NCBI GenBank assembly: GCA_030710605.1
Contig: CP092863.1
Span: 122,128,203-122,192,202, forward strand
Length of the DNA: 64,000 nucleotides
DNA from: Cordylochernes scorpioides
Lineage: Eukaryota; Arthropoda; Arachnida; Pseudoscorpiones; Chernetidae
Direction: 5' to 3'
This document shows positions 23,161 through 33,875 of this stretch, in pieces. The notes under the pieces are model-generated. The model saw nothing but the letters and a program-made list of their open reading frames with translations. It was not told the DNA's origin and ran no database searches. Made by a program: the position numbers and the translations under genes. How positions within the stretch are numbered: the first letter of the stretch is position 1; each line of letters opens with the position of its first letter.

Positions 23161-23560
23161 GTTTATCAGTTTACTAAACTTGATGTTGTGGCTTCTTCAC
23201 CGACCCGAGTCCGTTAGTTTGCCGAGACGGTTACTAGATGGGGCCTAGTTTCTAGCGTCTATTTTGACGGTGAGAGGTGACCTTTTATTTATATACCTCT
23301 ATATAGGTTACAACCTAGCTTTTTGTGGATCTCCTGAAATCAAAGCTCGACCTAAACTGAAGATGCCGATTAGCCCGAAACCATTGGTCTCGAGGACGGT
23401 GTGTTATCAGTTTGCTAAACTTGGTGCTCTGATTTTGTCACTTACCCGATTTCGCTAGTTTGCCGAGACGGTCAATAGTTGGGGTCTAGTTTCTGCCGTC
23501 TATTTTGACGGTGAGAGGTGACCTTTATTTATATAGCTATATATAGATTACAACATAGGT
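23161..23560 (+). mobile_element. Family H sequence, further tandem copy
   Basis: Two more blocks with gttgtggcttc, accgac/acccga, agtttgccgagacggt, tctattttgacgg and gagaggtgacctttt, separated by a third hammerhead-like core (aactgaagatgccgattagc and ccgaaacc at about 23356). Family H recurs at 52.6, 57.7-58.3 and 62.7 kb. Confidence 0.72.
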
Positions 23561-23835
23561 TTTGACTCACACTATATACAAGTTGAAAATTTCTACTAGA
23601 TATAGAATTGTAATATATTTAAGAACACTTTGTAAAAGTGAACTCTCTATTCTTTATACCTATCGCCTTCCTAGAAGATGTCTTTCATGTTAGACAATGC
23701 TAAAACGCTCTAGTATTTTAAAATATAAATAAATATTCATTTACAAGGTTATCCTAAAAGTCCGTAAACACTTGCAAAAAAATTGTACAAGATACTACAA
23801 GAATACTACTAGTGATGCTACTCGGTTGATACTAT

Positions 23836-24245
23836 GATACAAGAATATGCAATTGATGTAAGAATATGCAATTAATACAAGAATATGCAATTGATGTAAG
23901 AATATGCAATTGATGTAAGAATATGCAATTGATGTAAGAATATGCAATTGATGTAAGAATATGCAATTAATACAAGAATATGCAATTAATGTAAGAATAT
24001 GCAATTAATACAAGAATATGCAATTGATGTAAGAATATGCAATAGATGTAAGAATATGCAATTAATACAAGAATATGCAATTGATGTAAGAATATGCAAT
24101 TAATACAAGAATATGCAATTAATGTAAGAATATGCAATTAATACAAGAATACAATTTATGCATATGCAATTGATAAATATTCAATTGATGGAAGAATATG
24201 CAAATTGATGCAAGAATATGCAATTTTATACAAGAATATGCAACA
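23836..24245. repeat. 19-bp minisatellite with two alternating variants
   Basis: About 21 units of aagaatatgcaattgatgt or aagaatatgcaattaatac. The two variants occur in runs and alternations rather than at random. The first and last units are decayed. Confidence 0.92.
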
Positions 24246-24838
24246 AAATTCTTACAAAAAGGCTAAAGAACATATCGTTTGCTGTTATATTCAGGGGGTA
24301 AATCAATAAAAAGAAAGCTAAAAAGACTAGAAGGCCCACAGTTGAGGTAATAATACAAGGCATCGAACATTTTAATGGAAATTTTGACAAATCGAGGGTA
24401 ATTTTGTAGCAGCAGATTGGGTAGGTGGGTTGGTACAGTAATGGCGGAGGGGGAAATGCGTACAGACGATGCTTCTAAACAAATCCCGCCGTTATTCCTC
24501 CAATCAAAATAAGCCTACCAACAGAAATAGCACCTTTCAATTTATTAGCCAATTGATTCCTTTCTGCATGCTTCGTTAAATCTGCTAAAAAACAGAAATT
24601 TCCAAATATTTATCTTTTGTTTTTATTCTTTCACGTTATCAATGGGATTTTCTTCCACTGAATGCATCTTTATATTTGTACATATTCTTTTTTTTTTTCA
24701 AATATAAAACTGTTTATAGATAATAGGTATTGTATATTATAATAACTTTAACCTCTAGTGTATTATTCTCCGTTTATATATTTATATACGTCTGTGTGTG
24801 TGGATAAAAATGAATTTTGAAAAGAGGTCAGGTATTTA
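24246..24838. other. Single-copy patch, then AT-rich DNA
   Basis: 24400-24600 is not repeated elsewhere in the window, is less AT-rich, and has ATTGG/CCAAT words and a cagacga word (24461). Possibly conserved non-coding DNA. Confidence 0.3.
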
Positions 24839-24840
24839 TA

Positions 24841-25401
24841 CAGTAGAACCTCTCTTTAGCGGGCACCCCACTAGAGGACACCTCTATACAGTAGAACAAT
24901 ACTCCATGAGAGGACACTCACGCTAGAGGACACCTCTCTACAGTAGAACATACTCCATGAGAGGACACTCACGCTAGAGGACCACCTCTCGACAGTAGAA
25001 CATACTCCATGAGAGGACATTCCCACTAGATGACACCTCTCTACAGTAGAACATACTCCATGAGAGGACATTCCCACTAGAGGACACCTCTCTACAGTAG
25101 AACATACTCCATAGAGGACATTCCCACTAGAGGACACCTCTCTACAGTAGAACATACTCCATGAGAGGACACTCCCGCTAGAGGACACCTCTCTACAGTA
25201 GAACATACTCCATGAGAGGACACCTCTCTACATTAGAACATACTCCATGAGAGGAAACCTCCTATTAAGGACAGTTTTTTCCATTGCAAAATTACCATTT
25301 TTACTATATAGGAACTCTCCGGTAAGAGACATCTCTCTCCCTAAAGACAGTTTAGAGCTCTGCAGATTAGGTGTTGTCCTTTACAGGGAGTAGTTCTACT
25401 G
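24841..25401. mobile_element. TIR element with amplified 51-bp interior
   Basis: Ends CAGTAGAACCTCTCT... and ...AGTTCTACTG, flanked by TA (24839-24840, 25402-25403). Inside are about seven tandem units of about 51 bp (cagtagaacatactccatga, gaggacactcccgctagagg), each restarting with the terminal word CAGTAGAAC. The right third (25260-25390) is unique. TA target and CAG ends point to the Tc1/mariner-pogo superfamily. The ~110-codon minus frame is a by-product of the array. Confidence 0.83.
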
Positions 25402-25439
25402 TATTAAAAACAAAAAATGTATATACTTACAGCTCAAAC

Positions 25440-25640
25440 GAGCATTTTTAGATTGAAGAGAGCCATCTAGTGGAACAAAAATCAACTAAACGTTGATTTA
25501 GGCTTGTATTCATAATATTTGGTTAACCCATTTTCTTGATAAATCTAAAATAAGAAAACCACGTACGCGTTTCGGGCTGTTGGTCCTCGTCAGCGTGGTG
25601 TAGGCTGTACTTCATTGGTTGATCCGTGTCGAAATGTTTT
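25440..25640 (-). mobile_element. Family C short retroelement with hammerhead
   Basis: Minus-strand order: hammerhead, gattttcttat..., atgggttaaccaaata, aacgtttagttgattttt, then ccactagatggctctc. Same architecture as family B but with different body sequence. Other copies lie at 28.9, 31.4, 37.1, 48.8 and 53.4 kb. Confidence 0.72.
25559..25598 (-). ncRNA. Hammerhead ribozyme, near-intact
   Basis: Minus strand: CCACG, CTGACGA, stem II GGAC/GCCC (one A-C mismatch) with loop CAACA, GAAA, ACGCGT, A, then CGTGG. The predicted cut follows GUA, an allowed NUH triplet. Stem I pairs over six bp. Stem III is again the self-complementary ACGCGU. Confidence 0.75.
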
Positions 25641-26086
25641 ACATTTATCTGAAAAAAACTATATTTGTTTATAACCAATCATATTATCTCTGTTGAAACC
25701 TTACATATATATATATACAGCTAGGCCTAACCAGGCCTAACTGTTAAACCGTCCCAAAGACACAAACTATAGAAAAACTGTCTCATCTTACCAAACTAAG
25801 ATATATCAAACAAAATAAAACATCTTTAATCCAATCCAAAAACAAAAAAAAAAGTATTTGACACCCCGGCTGTGTAGCTCTTAATCTATCAGTGATGGGA
25901 AAATCAATAAAAATAATACTAAAATGTTTTGTTCTCAACTTTATTACACTTAGCGGGAAAATTTAATTTGTCACAGAAATAATAAAACGTGTTCAGAGTC
26001 CTATAAAATATAGAAATAGAAAATGTTCTATTTATCTGTTGTGTGTTTATAGCGTTTTAAATTATATTTGTGTATATATTATTGTA
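25641..26086. other. AT-rich non-coding
   Basis: Includes ctaggcctaaccaggcctaa (about 25722) and A-runs; nothing assigned. Confidence 0.35.
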
Positions 26087-26189
26087 AAAGAAAATAAGAC
26101 CTAATCCAAATAATTTATTAGTGTGTGACGTTTCGGTAACAGCATTGTCACACACTAATAAATTATTTGGATTAGGTCTTATTTTCTTT
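26087..26189. repeat. 43-bp perfect hairpin with gtttcgg loop
   Basis: Arms 26087-26129 and 26147-26189 are exact reverse complements; the 17-nt loop is gtttcggtaacagcatt. On the minus strand gaaacgtcacacac pairs with gtgtgt upstream, so it resembles a hammerhead relic whose CUGANGA part is changed to GUGACAA. Confidence 0.88.
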
Positions 26190-26383
26190 GAATATAATCT
26201 ATAATCCAAACTGTGCTTTATCTTGTGTCTTAGTGTTATAACAATTTATTAAATGATATGTGTGCGTATGTAAATATGAAATATGAGATGATTATTTCAA
26301 ATATATTGAATTTAATTGTTACATATACGACTCAAGGAGAAAGATACGATAAAGCTTAAATGTATAAAACTGTATAGAAAACA

Positions 26384-28062
26384 CACTCATGGACAAAACT
26401 TAAGGAAGTTGTACCTTTCAGCATGTATATCGGGATTGAGACAATAACTCTGAAAGATATTACAGTGACCTTTATTGAAGATACACGAGATAACCAATAT
26501 ACACTCATGGACAAAACTTAAGGAAGTTGTACCTTTCAGCATGTATATCGGGATTGAGACAATAACTCTGAAAGATATTACAGTGACCTTTATTGAAGAT
26601 ACACGAGATAACCAATATACACTCATGGACAAAACTTAAGGAAGTTGTACCTTTCAGCATGTATATCGGGATTGAGACAATAACTCTGAAAGATATTACA
26701 GTGACCTTTATTGAAGACACACGAGATAACCAATATACACTCATGGACAAAACTTAAGGAAGTTGTACCTTTCAGCATGTATATCAGGATTGAGACAATA
26801 ACTCTGAAAGATATTACAGTGACCTTTATTGAAGACACACGAGATAACCAATATACACTCATGGACAAAACTTAAGGAAGTTGTACCTTTCAGCATGTAT
26901 ATCGGGATTGAGACAATAACTCTGAAAGATATTACAGTGACCTTTATTGAAGATACACGAGATAACCAATATACACTCATGGACAAAACTTAAGGAAGTT
27001 GTACCTTTCAGCATGTATATCGGGATTGAGACAATAACTCTGAAAGATATTACAGTGACCTTTATTGAAGATACACGAGATAACCAATATACACTCATGG
27101 ACAAAACTTAAGGAAGTTGTACCTTTCAGCATGTATATCGGGATTGAGACAATAACTCTGAAGATATTACAGTGACCTTTATTGAAGACACACGAGATAA
27201 CCAATATACACTCATGGACAAAACTTAAGGAAGTTGTACCTTTCAGCATGTATATCAGGATTGAGACAATAACTCTGAAAGATATTACAGTGACCTTTAT
27301 TGAAGACACACGAGATAACCAATATACACTCATGGACAAAACTTAAGGAAGTTGTACCTTTCAGCATGTATATCGGGATTGAGACAATAACTCTGAAAGA
27401 TATTACAGTGACCTTTATTGAAGATACACGAGATAACCAATATACACTCATGACAAAACTTAAGGAAGTTGTACCATTCAGAATGTATATCGGGATTGAG
27501 ACAATAACTCTGAAAGATATTACAGTGACCTTTATTGAAGACACACGAGATAACCAATATACACTCATGGACCAAAACTTAAGGAAGTTTGTACCATTCA
27601 GAATGTATATCGGGATTGAGACAATAACTCTGAAAGATATTACAGTGACCTTTATTGAAGACACACGAGATAACCAATATACACTCATGGACAAAACTTA
27701 AGGAAGTTGTACCATTCAGAATGTATATCGGGATTGAGACAATAACTCTGAAAGATATTACAGTGACCTTTATTGAAGACACACGAGATAACCAATATAC
27801 ACTCATGGACAAAACTTAAGGAAGTTGTACCATTCAGAATGTATATCGGGATTGAGACAATAACTCTGAAAGATATTACAGTGACCTTTATTGAAGACAC
27901 ACGAGATAACCAATATACACTCATGGACAAAACTTAAGGAAGTTGTACCATTCAGAATGTATATCGGGATTGAGACAATAACTCTGAAAGATATACAGTG
28001 ACCTTTATTGAAGACACACGAGATAACCAATATACACTCATGGACAAAACTTAAGGGAGTTG
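26384..28062 (-). repeat. 118-bp array 5 (about 14 units)
   Basis: The largest array. Two diagnostic sites show a 4-unit higher-order repeat of 472 bp: gatacacg/gatacacg/gacacacg/gacacacg, with the TATCAGG variant only in the fourth unit; units 1-4 match units 5-8. From unit 10 (about 27450) onward all units carry ccattcagaatg in place of cctttcagcatg. The left edge is a unit start without the unique arm; the right edge stops at aacttaagggagttg. Confidence 0.93.
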
Positions 28063-28611
28063 ATAAATAAAAAAAAAATCAACCATATATATATATTATA
28101 TAAACACGACATTCATAAGAAAAATCGAAATATTGATTCTTCAATATATACACAAGAAATAGAATATGATATCATGAATAAACATTTGTAAAACGCTATA
28201 CATACTTTTTTAAGATGGTAAAATGTAATTTTCCAGGCAGAAGACATTTTTAAATTTAAGAAAAAAAGAACATGGAGGACCAACTGGAAATTCTTCCATC
28301 ATACCCCTCCGTTCTATTCAATAACTTATATTGAATTTTAATCTATCAATATTATATTTAATCATGTTTATATTTAAATAATAAAATTGAAATTCTATTC
28401 ATTGTGGTCACAAATTTGCCCCATTCAACATTTTATTTTATTACCCGCTGTCAAAACTTTTAAATGTATTTATTGAAAGATTATGAGGCTTATATGATGA
28501 GGTTTCCTGTAGTATATTGATATATGCAAATAATATGTAAATATGTAACGCATATGTTTCTATAATTGTTTTCCAGATAGAATATTGACACCATGTATAA
28601 TTATACCATTG
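28063..28611. other. AT-rich non-coding
   Basis: No repeats shared with the rest of the window were recognised. Confidence 0.35.
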
Positions 28612-28765
28612 TCCGTGGTTAGCTTTTCTTGATTAATCAAAAATGGGTATTTAGCCAATTCTGGAATAATTAAAAATCAACGAGAATAGTTGGTATTTAT
28701 TCCGATTGATGGCGCAAGCCATCAGCAACTTTCATTTGCACGATAAGGAGATGCCTTTTTTCATA
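28612..28765 (+). mobile_element. Family B copy without hammerhead
   Basis: Runs from gtccgtggttagc to gagatgcctttttt. It starts right after the predicted cleavage site (cgtgg), i.e. with the 5' end that hammerhead self-cleavage would make. Confidence 0.72.
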
Positions 28766-28904
28766 ATTATACCATTATACCACTATATATATATATATAT
28801 CATTTTCTTTCGTTATTTTTTTCCCCATCTTCAGTGTAACTATGCAAATTTTGCCTTAAAAACCTATTTCTTGGTTTCTCAGAAAGCCTCTTGGACCAAA
28901 TATT

Positions 28905-29100
28905 TGGTCGTTGAGGTACAGCCTACACCACGCTGTCGAGGACCAACAGTCTGAAACGTGTTGATAGTTGGCTTTTCTTGTTTTTATCAAGAAATGGGTG
29001 AACCAAATACTATTGAGAAAGTTAAATCAACTTTAGGTATTTTTTTGTTCATTTAAATGGCGCTCTGTCATCTAAAAATGCTTTTGTAAGCTGTCAGGAT
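28905..29100 (+). mobile_element. Family C copy with mutated hammerhead
   Basis: Core ccacgctgtcgagg...ctgaaacgtg at 28928-28957. The invariant A6 is changed (CUGUCGA) and stem III is altered, so cleavage is unlikely. The body follows with tttttatcaagaaatgg and aaatggcgctctgtcatct. Confidence 0.65.
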
Positions 29101-30544
29101 GTACCTATTCTAGTTTATAATATCACTTGACCCCTTTTTAAAAATATTTTCCTATATTTTCACATATTTTGAAGTCACCGGTCATCTATTTCCTTTTTTT
29201 TTTTTGAAGGATAGAGAGGGACTTTTATTCATTATGTTACTGTGTATCGAATATCTTTTAGAGTTATTATCCGAATCCCTATATACATGCTAGAAGTTAC
29301 AACTTCAAATTTCTGTCCATAGGTGTTTATTATATTTGCATATTTAATTACATATCACAATATATGTATACAGATATGTAAATTCAGTAGAAATATTCTG
29401 AAATAACACTTTATCTTATATATATAGAGGATTATCTGTTTTCCTTAGAAAGGTTTATACATTAAGCTTTGATTTTTTAAAAATATGAAATAACTCTAAC
29501 GGTATATAAAATATCAATATTATCGGGTTAAACAAACCTTTGTACTGAAATAGTCCATGTAGAGCTATTAGTTCAGTCCTATATATATTCCATAAATAAA
29601 ATCATCACACAAAGTCAATAAATCGAAAAATAAATTTGAAAGACGTTAGAGAAAAAAATTGCACACACAAATATAAAAAAAGGTTACCTTAAAATATTAA
29701 ATATATCTTCCATAAATATTTAATAATTCAACCAAAATATGAGGGTTATTTTGTATAGAGAAAAATAAAGGGGGAAAATATCTACGGATAAATCATTTTT
29801 TATCAAAATTTATTAAACACATTTATTAGATCGGGACGTCATAGAACTTTTGGTGAATTCTGGCATGGCTTTCATACTCTAACCTCTCTCAGGAAACATG
29901 GCTTCCCTTATTGAACCATGTTATTTATGTGAAGTCTTTCGAATTTCACCTCAAAATTTGAATTTTATCGTTATACCTACCGTAATGTAGATTGGAGAGT
30001 TAAAATTTTGAGGTAAGGAACGTTGTTTATTGAGGTTCGGCTGACTTTTATTTAAAAGTTGCATAACAGTCTTCTCTCTATTTCCATATTCTACAAAACC
30101 TATATGCAATTCAGTATATATTTTTTTATCTTATCTATAAAAGGTTTTATATTGGTTTTTCGATAGAGCGCTTTTAAAGTATTATGCAAATATTACTATA
30201 AATTTGATAGGTTAATAAAATTAGTTGTTTTTTATTAATAATTGTGTTTTTCAATTTTTACAAATGAATATTTACCTTATAAAGTTTAAATATTTTCTCC
30301 TCTTGGTAATTTTTCACGTCAAGGTTGACGTCTCCTAAATGTTTGAAATGAATTTACGTTATAATATTAGAATCATCTCCTTTTTTTTCAGATAATAAAA
30401 ACGATCAATTAAATGATATAAGAATGTTAATTAATAAATCTGCCTATGCTCTCTCTCTGTGAGAGATAGAGAATAGTTTTTAAAATATTTTTTAATCATT
30501 TTATATATAACATTTCTTTATAAAAATGATTATATTTTTAATCC
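29101..30544. other. Non-coding, with a diverged 118-bp unit
   Basis: 29240-29330 is a single decayed 118-bp unit (ttttagagttatta, atatacatgctagaag, tgtccataggtgt). The remainder is AT-rich, including 29840-30060, which is less AT-rich but unassigned. Confidence 0.4.
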
Positions 30545-31090
30545 TAAGTACAATTGGTATAGGCCATGATAATCATGGTGGGTAATAGTCAGCGATTGGT
30601 TTTACTGTAAATGTACCACATATATATATACAGTGGTACCTCGACATACGAGCGCCCCAACATACGAGTTTTTCGAGATACGAGCCGACGAGCAAGTGAT
30701 TTTTTTGCTTTGAGTTACGAGCGAAATTCGATATACGAGTTCGGTTCGGTAGTGTTGAAGATATTAATCTGTGATTTTAAATGGGAATTTTGTATGGGGA
30801 AATTTGCTTCGAGATACGAGTAATTCAAGATACGAGCAAGGTTGCGGAACGAATTAAACTCGTATGTCGAGGTACCACTGTATATACACGTAGAAGGCAG
30901 TTCGACTTTTGTACTTTACAAATGTGACAGAACTTATTTTGGTTTCCTGCATACATAGGTAATCTTTGGGCTTTTGCAATAATCGGAGGCTATTTGAGTA
31001 ATTTTGGTATTTAGGAAAAAAGAGACCTATGCGGGATACGATCCCGGGTTGTGTTTGTAGAAAACTAATGGTTTTATACCACTCATCCTA
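30545..31090 (-). mobile_element. tRNA-derived SINE interrupted by a MITE
   Basis: Tail (ccatgataatcatggtggg) at 30562-30582 and head (B-box complement gatacgatcccgggttgtg, about 31036) at the right, split by the 250-bp element at 30631-30880. The insertion is therefore younger than the SINE. Confidence 0.8.
30631..30880. mobile_element. Pogo/Tigger-like MITE, 250 bp
   Basis: Perfect 22-bp inverted termini beginning CAGTGGTACCTCGACATACG, flanked by TA (30629-30630, 30881-30882). Repeated tacgag words inside (gagatacgagc, gagttacgagc, gatatacgag) form sub-terminal repeats that could be transposase-binding sites. No ORF of note. CAG ends and a TA target fit the pogo branch of Tc1/mariner. Confidence 0.85.
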
Positions 31091-31119
31091 CACTGGTGTA
31101 TATTTCCACAAAGGTTTCT

Positions 31120-31180
31120 AAAGTTATTAAATCGAACCGTTTCTGTACTGATGAGTGTCATATCCCGAAAAGCTATGTAA
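31120..31180 (+). mobile_element. Relic with hammerhead-like core
   Basis: CTGATGAG, then a weak stem, then CCCGAAAAGC (31147-31172). Stem II no longer pairs well. Related to 42295-42322 on the other strand. Confidence 0.45.
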
Positions 31181-31429
31181 CTTGACATTATATATTTGAA
31201 ATGATATTCTGAATTTAACAAAAATGGTGTTTTGGTTTATACATCTTTCGAAAATAAGCCTTATGCTCAGAAACCATTAAAATCAATTGATTTGGGTTCC
31301 TTCAATAAATCAATTTATGTATTTATTCAAAAATAGGCACAAAGTTCTATATATAGATATGTGGAAAAATAATAGAAAAAAATAAAAAAAGGTTAGGTGT
31401 TGATATTAAAAATAAAAATGACATATCTT

Positions 31430-31675
31430 GACCGGGAGCACATGTGCTTTACAGAAGGCAGAGCGCCATCTGGTGGAACAGAAATCAACTAAACATTGAT
31501 TTAACCTGTTCCCTGATATTTGGTAATCCAATATTTTGATAAATAAAGAAAAGCCATGGGTTGGCCAAATATCAGGGAACAGGGTAAATCAATGTTAGTT
31601 GATTTCTGCTCCACCAGATGGCGCTCTTTCTTCTGTAAAGCACATGTGTTCCTGGTCAGGATATGCCCTTTTTAT
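31430..31675. mobile_element. Family C foldback, about 240 bp
   Basis: Two inverted family C bodies (cacatgtgctttacagaagg / cttctgtaaagcacatgtg; gagcgccatctggtggaaca / its complement) meet at a short centre near 31545. It is hairpin-forming and lacks the ribozyme core. Confidence 0.8.
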
Positions 31676-32153
31676 TTTTAATATATAGATATATGTATAT
31701 ATTTACATATATATGCAATATAAATTGCAAGAGGATGATAATTATGTAAAGAGGCATCTCTCGCTTGTAAAATACATAAAAACAAATTAGTAACCACTCC
31801 TGTACAGAAGGTAATGATGATAAAGATTGAGCAACAACACCAGTTTTGGAAAATACAGCTAGAAGCCAACCTGTATATTTTACAGGCAGAGGCAGGTACA
31901 TATATGTATATAGGGAGCCAGATTTAAATGCCAATATTTGCCTAAGAACAAAAAAAGGAACAGACGAGGAGGTTGTTGAGAAAAGAAATATAAAAACCAC
32001 ACAGACGATCTTCAGCCAACTGTCAATTAGCACGTTGCCTAGCAACGTCGTCTGACAATAAATAATAAAAGTTTTAGAGTCGTCTGCCGGCGAGTAGGTT
32101 TCGTCTGCATGGAATTCCACATCGGTTGTTGCGCCCCCTGTGGACCATTTCAT
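31656..32153 (-). other. Long unassigned open frame (165 codons)
   Basis: The longest frame here not explained by a transposase or tandem array. It starts MKWSTGGATTDVEFHADETY; the C-terminal half is I/Y/F/L-rich and could look like membrane segments (FYVFYKREMPLYIIIILLQF). No family is recognised. The last codons lie in family C. AT-rich strands give hydrophobic frames by chance, so I do not call a gene, but 165 codons without a stop is unusual at this composition. Confidence 0.15.
31955..32110. promoter_or_regulatory. RFX X-box with five CAGACGA words
   Basis: GTTGCCTAGCAAC at 32034-32046 is a perfect inverted-repeat X-box of the kind bound by RFX factors (GTNRCC, spacer, RGYAAC). CAGACGA or its complement occurs at 31961, 32002, 32048, 32080 and 32101. 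The sequence is not repeated elsewhere and is CpG-richer than its surroundings. It could be a promoter or enhancer; no adjoining gene is identified. Confidence 0.4.
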
Positions 32154-32159
32154 AAGTTA

Positions 32160-33175
32160 CATAGAATAAGCCAATCTTCTAAATAGCTTGAAGAGTCTAT
32201 TTTTGCATATTAACCCGTGAAACTGAATTTGCATAAGTTGTTCTCTTTACTGAGCACTGAGAGGGGGGGGGGGGGGGAAATGTAATTGATAAATTGCATA
32301 AAGAACATTTTCTTTTCAAATTTCCTTAATACATCGTATTTTGGGATGATAATAATTCAATTTTTATTTAAAAGTGAAATTTAAAAAGACCTGCTTTTAG
32401 AATTTATTGTTCTTATCCTAAATAAGTGTTTTTATTATTTTTAACTAGCACAAATCCAGCTATCTTGAAACCAAGATAATTTACATATCTACAGGGATGG
32501 GTCTGTCTATTGATGACAGTCAGTCAGAACTTACACTGTGCAACTAAGACTTGCACTGCGCATCTGTCCCTACACAGCAGCAGTAAACCTACTCAATTTT
32601 CGTCTGCCTCTATCTACTTTGCATATATAAACTGCTAAATTGTTCAAATAGAAGATATAGCGGTAAATCAACTTACCTTATATAATTCCACTCAAATCGC
32701 ATCAAAAGAATTAAACTAGCATTGCTCACGCCGAAATCAGATCAGCTTCGAAATATTGGCATTGCTATTCCATCCAATTTGCATAGCTGCATTGTGTAAA
32801 AAAAATACAAAAATAAATAGGTAAAATTTGATCGTTATTTTTTTTTTATACACAGTAGTGTCAATTTGCATAGTAAAAACACAAGAAGTCAATTTACATA
32901 CTCTATAGTTTCCCAGTTCAGAGTGGTCACGTGTTATATGATTGGTTTTGATCTTTATACTTTATTTTATAGGGCTTTCTTTCTCTGTTTCTAAAAGTTT
33001 AAGAGAACGAAGGAAAATGTTTCTATTGTTACAACAAGATATAAGCTTTCAAACCTCACGGTTCTTCTACTGGTGGAAAAATACCATTTCATATATGACA
33101 TATCATGAGTATACGATATGTGCGAAATATATTTGGCAAATATACATATAAGATATATTAATTATAAAATATTAT
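32160..33175. other. Mostly single-copy non-coding
   Basis: Poly-G run at about 32264-32277; TTCGTCTGC at about 32598; several ATTTGCATA octamer-like words (32203, 32228, 32625, 32780, 32866). A 69-codon frame at 32942 is unremarkable. Confidence 0.35.
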
Positions 33176-33285
33176 GATGCACTAGCGCGCCATCTGTTAT
33201 CAAAAATTCGAAACTATTTTAGACGCGTAAGATTCTTTTTGAATTTAAACAATTTCTACTGCCCTTACTGCAATGGAAAAATCTA
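33176..33285 (+). mobile_element. Family A half-element
   Basis: Terminus CACTAGCGCGCCATCTGTTA and the left arm to ttactgcaatgg, then an abrupt change into family J. Confidence 0.7.
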
Positions 33286-33289
33286 CCTT

Positions 33290-33500
33290 TATTTACATAT
33301 TGTTTTAAAGCACATTTAAAGGGAGAGGTGCCACTTTTACATAAATTACATTAAAATATAGTTTTAAACTAGGCCTAATGGTAAGCTTTAGACTTGATCA
33401 TTGTAAAAAAAATTAAAATATTCATAAGTTAGCTATTCTTTTTTTGTTAAATTTCACTCAAATATATATTGATGCTTAGTTTGTCCATTTCTTATAAAAT
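33290..33500 (+). repeat. Family J repeat, copy 1
   Basis: About 210 bp shared with 35275-35490: tttatttacatattgtttta, aaagggagaggtgccacttt, gacttgatcattgtaaaaa, atgcttagtttgtccatttc. The word gggagaggtgcc also occurs at 38.5, 42.4 and 53.3 kb, so this is a dispersed family. Confidence 0.78.
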
Positions 33501-33579
33501 ATTATATTGTAATGTATATATGTTATAGATTAGAAATTTTTTGTGTGTTTGATTGTTGAAAAGAGGTACAGTCGTGGAA

Positions 33580-33875
33580 AAAATAAAAATTATTATTTAC
33601 CTTTCAAGCAGATTTTTATTTTGAATCTCTTGAAGTAAAAATATACATAAAATTATTTAATCACAGTAATATAAAATTTAGAAAATGAATTCTATATCGT
33701 GATTTTCATTAGAAAGGTAGGGTTCACTTTACATATTTACAACAACAATAATTAAAGTGGTATATTTTGCATCTATGGTCAAATATATATAATAGTCAAT
33801 GAATGAAAAAATAAAATATATGTTTTTAAAAAAAATAAAATATTTGTATTTTAGATTATATAAATATATAATATT
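33580..33875 (+). repeat. Family K repeat, copy 1
   Basis: About 300 bp shared with 47975-48290 and 61795-62115, all in plus orientation: tcttgaagtaaa, aaatgaattctatat, tttacaacaa, gtcaatgaatgaaaa, tagattatata. No ORF, no clear termini; class unknown. Confidence 0.75.

Noticed and set aside
23795-24004. Minus frame with a 19-residue repeat
   Set aside because: Explained by the 19-bp minisatellite read through three units (57 nt).
24871-25206. Minus frame rich in STVERC repeats
   Set aside because: Translation of the 51-bp tandem unit within the TIR element.
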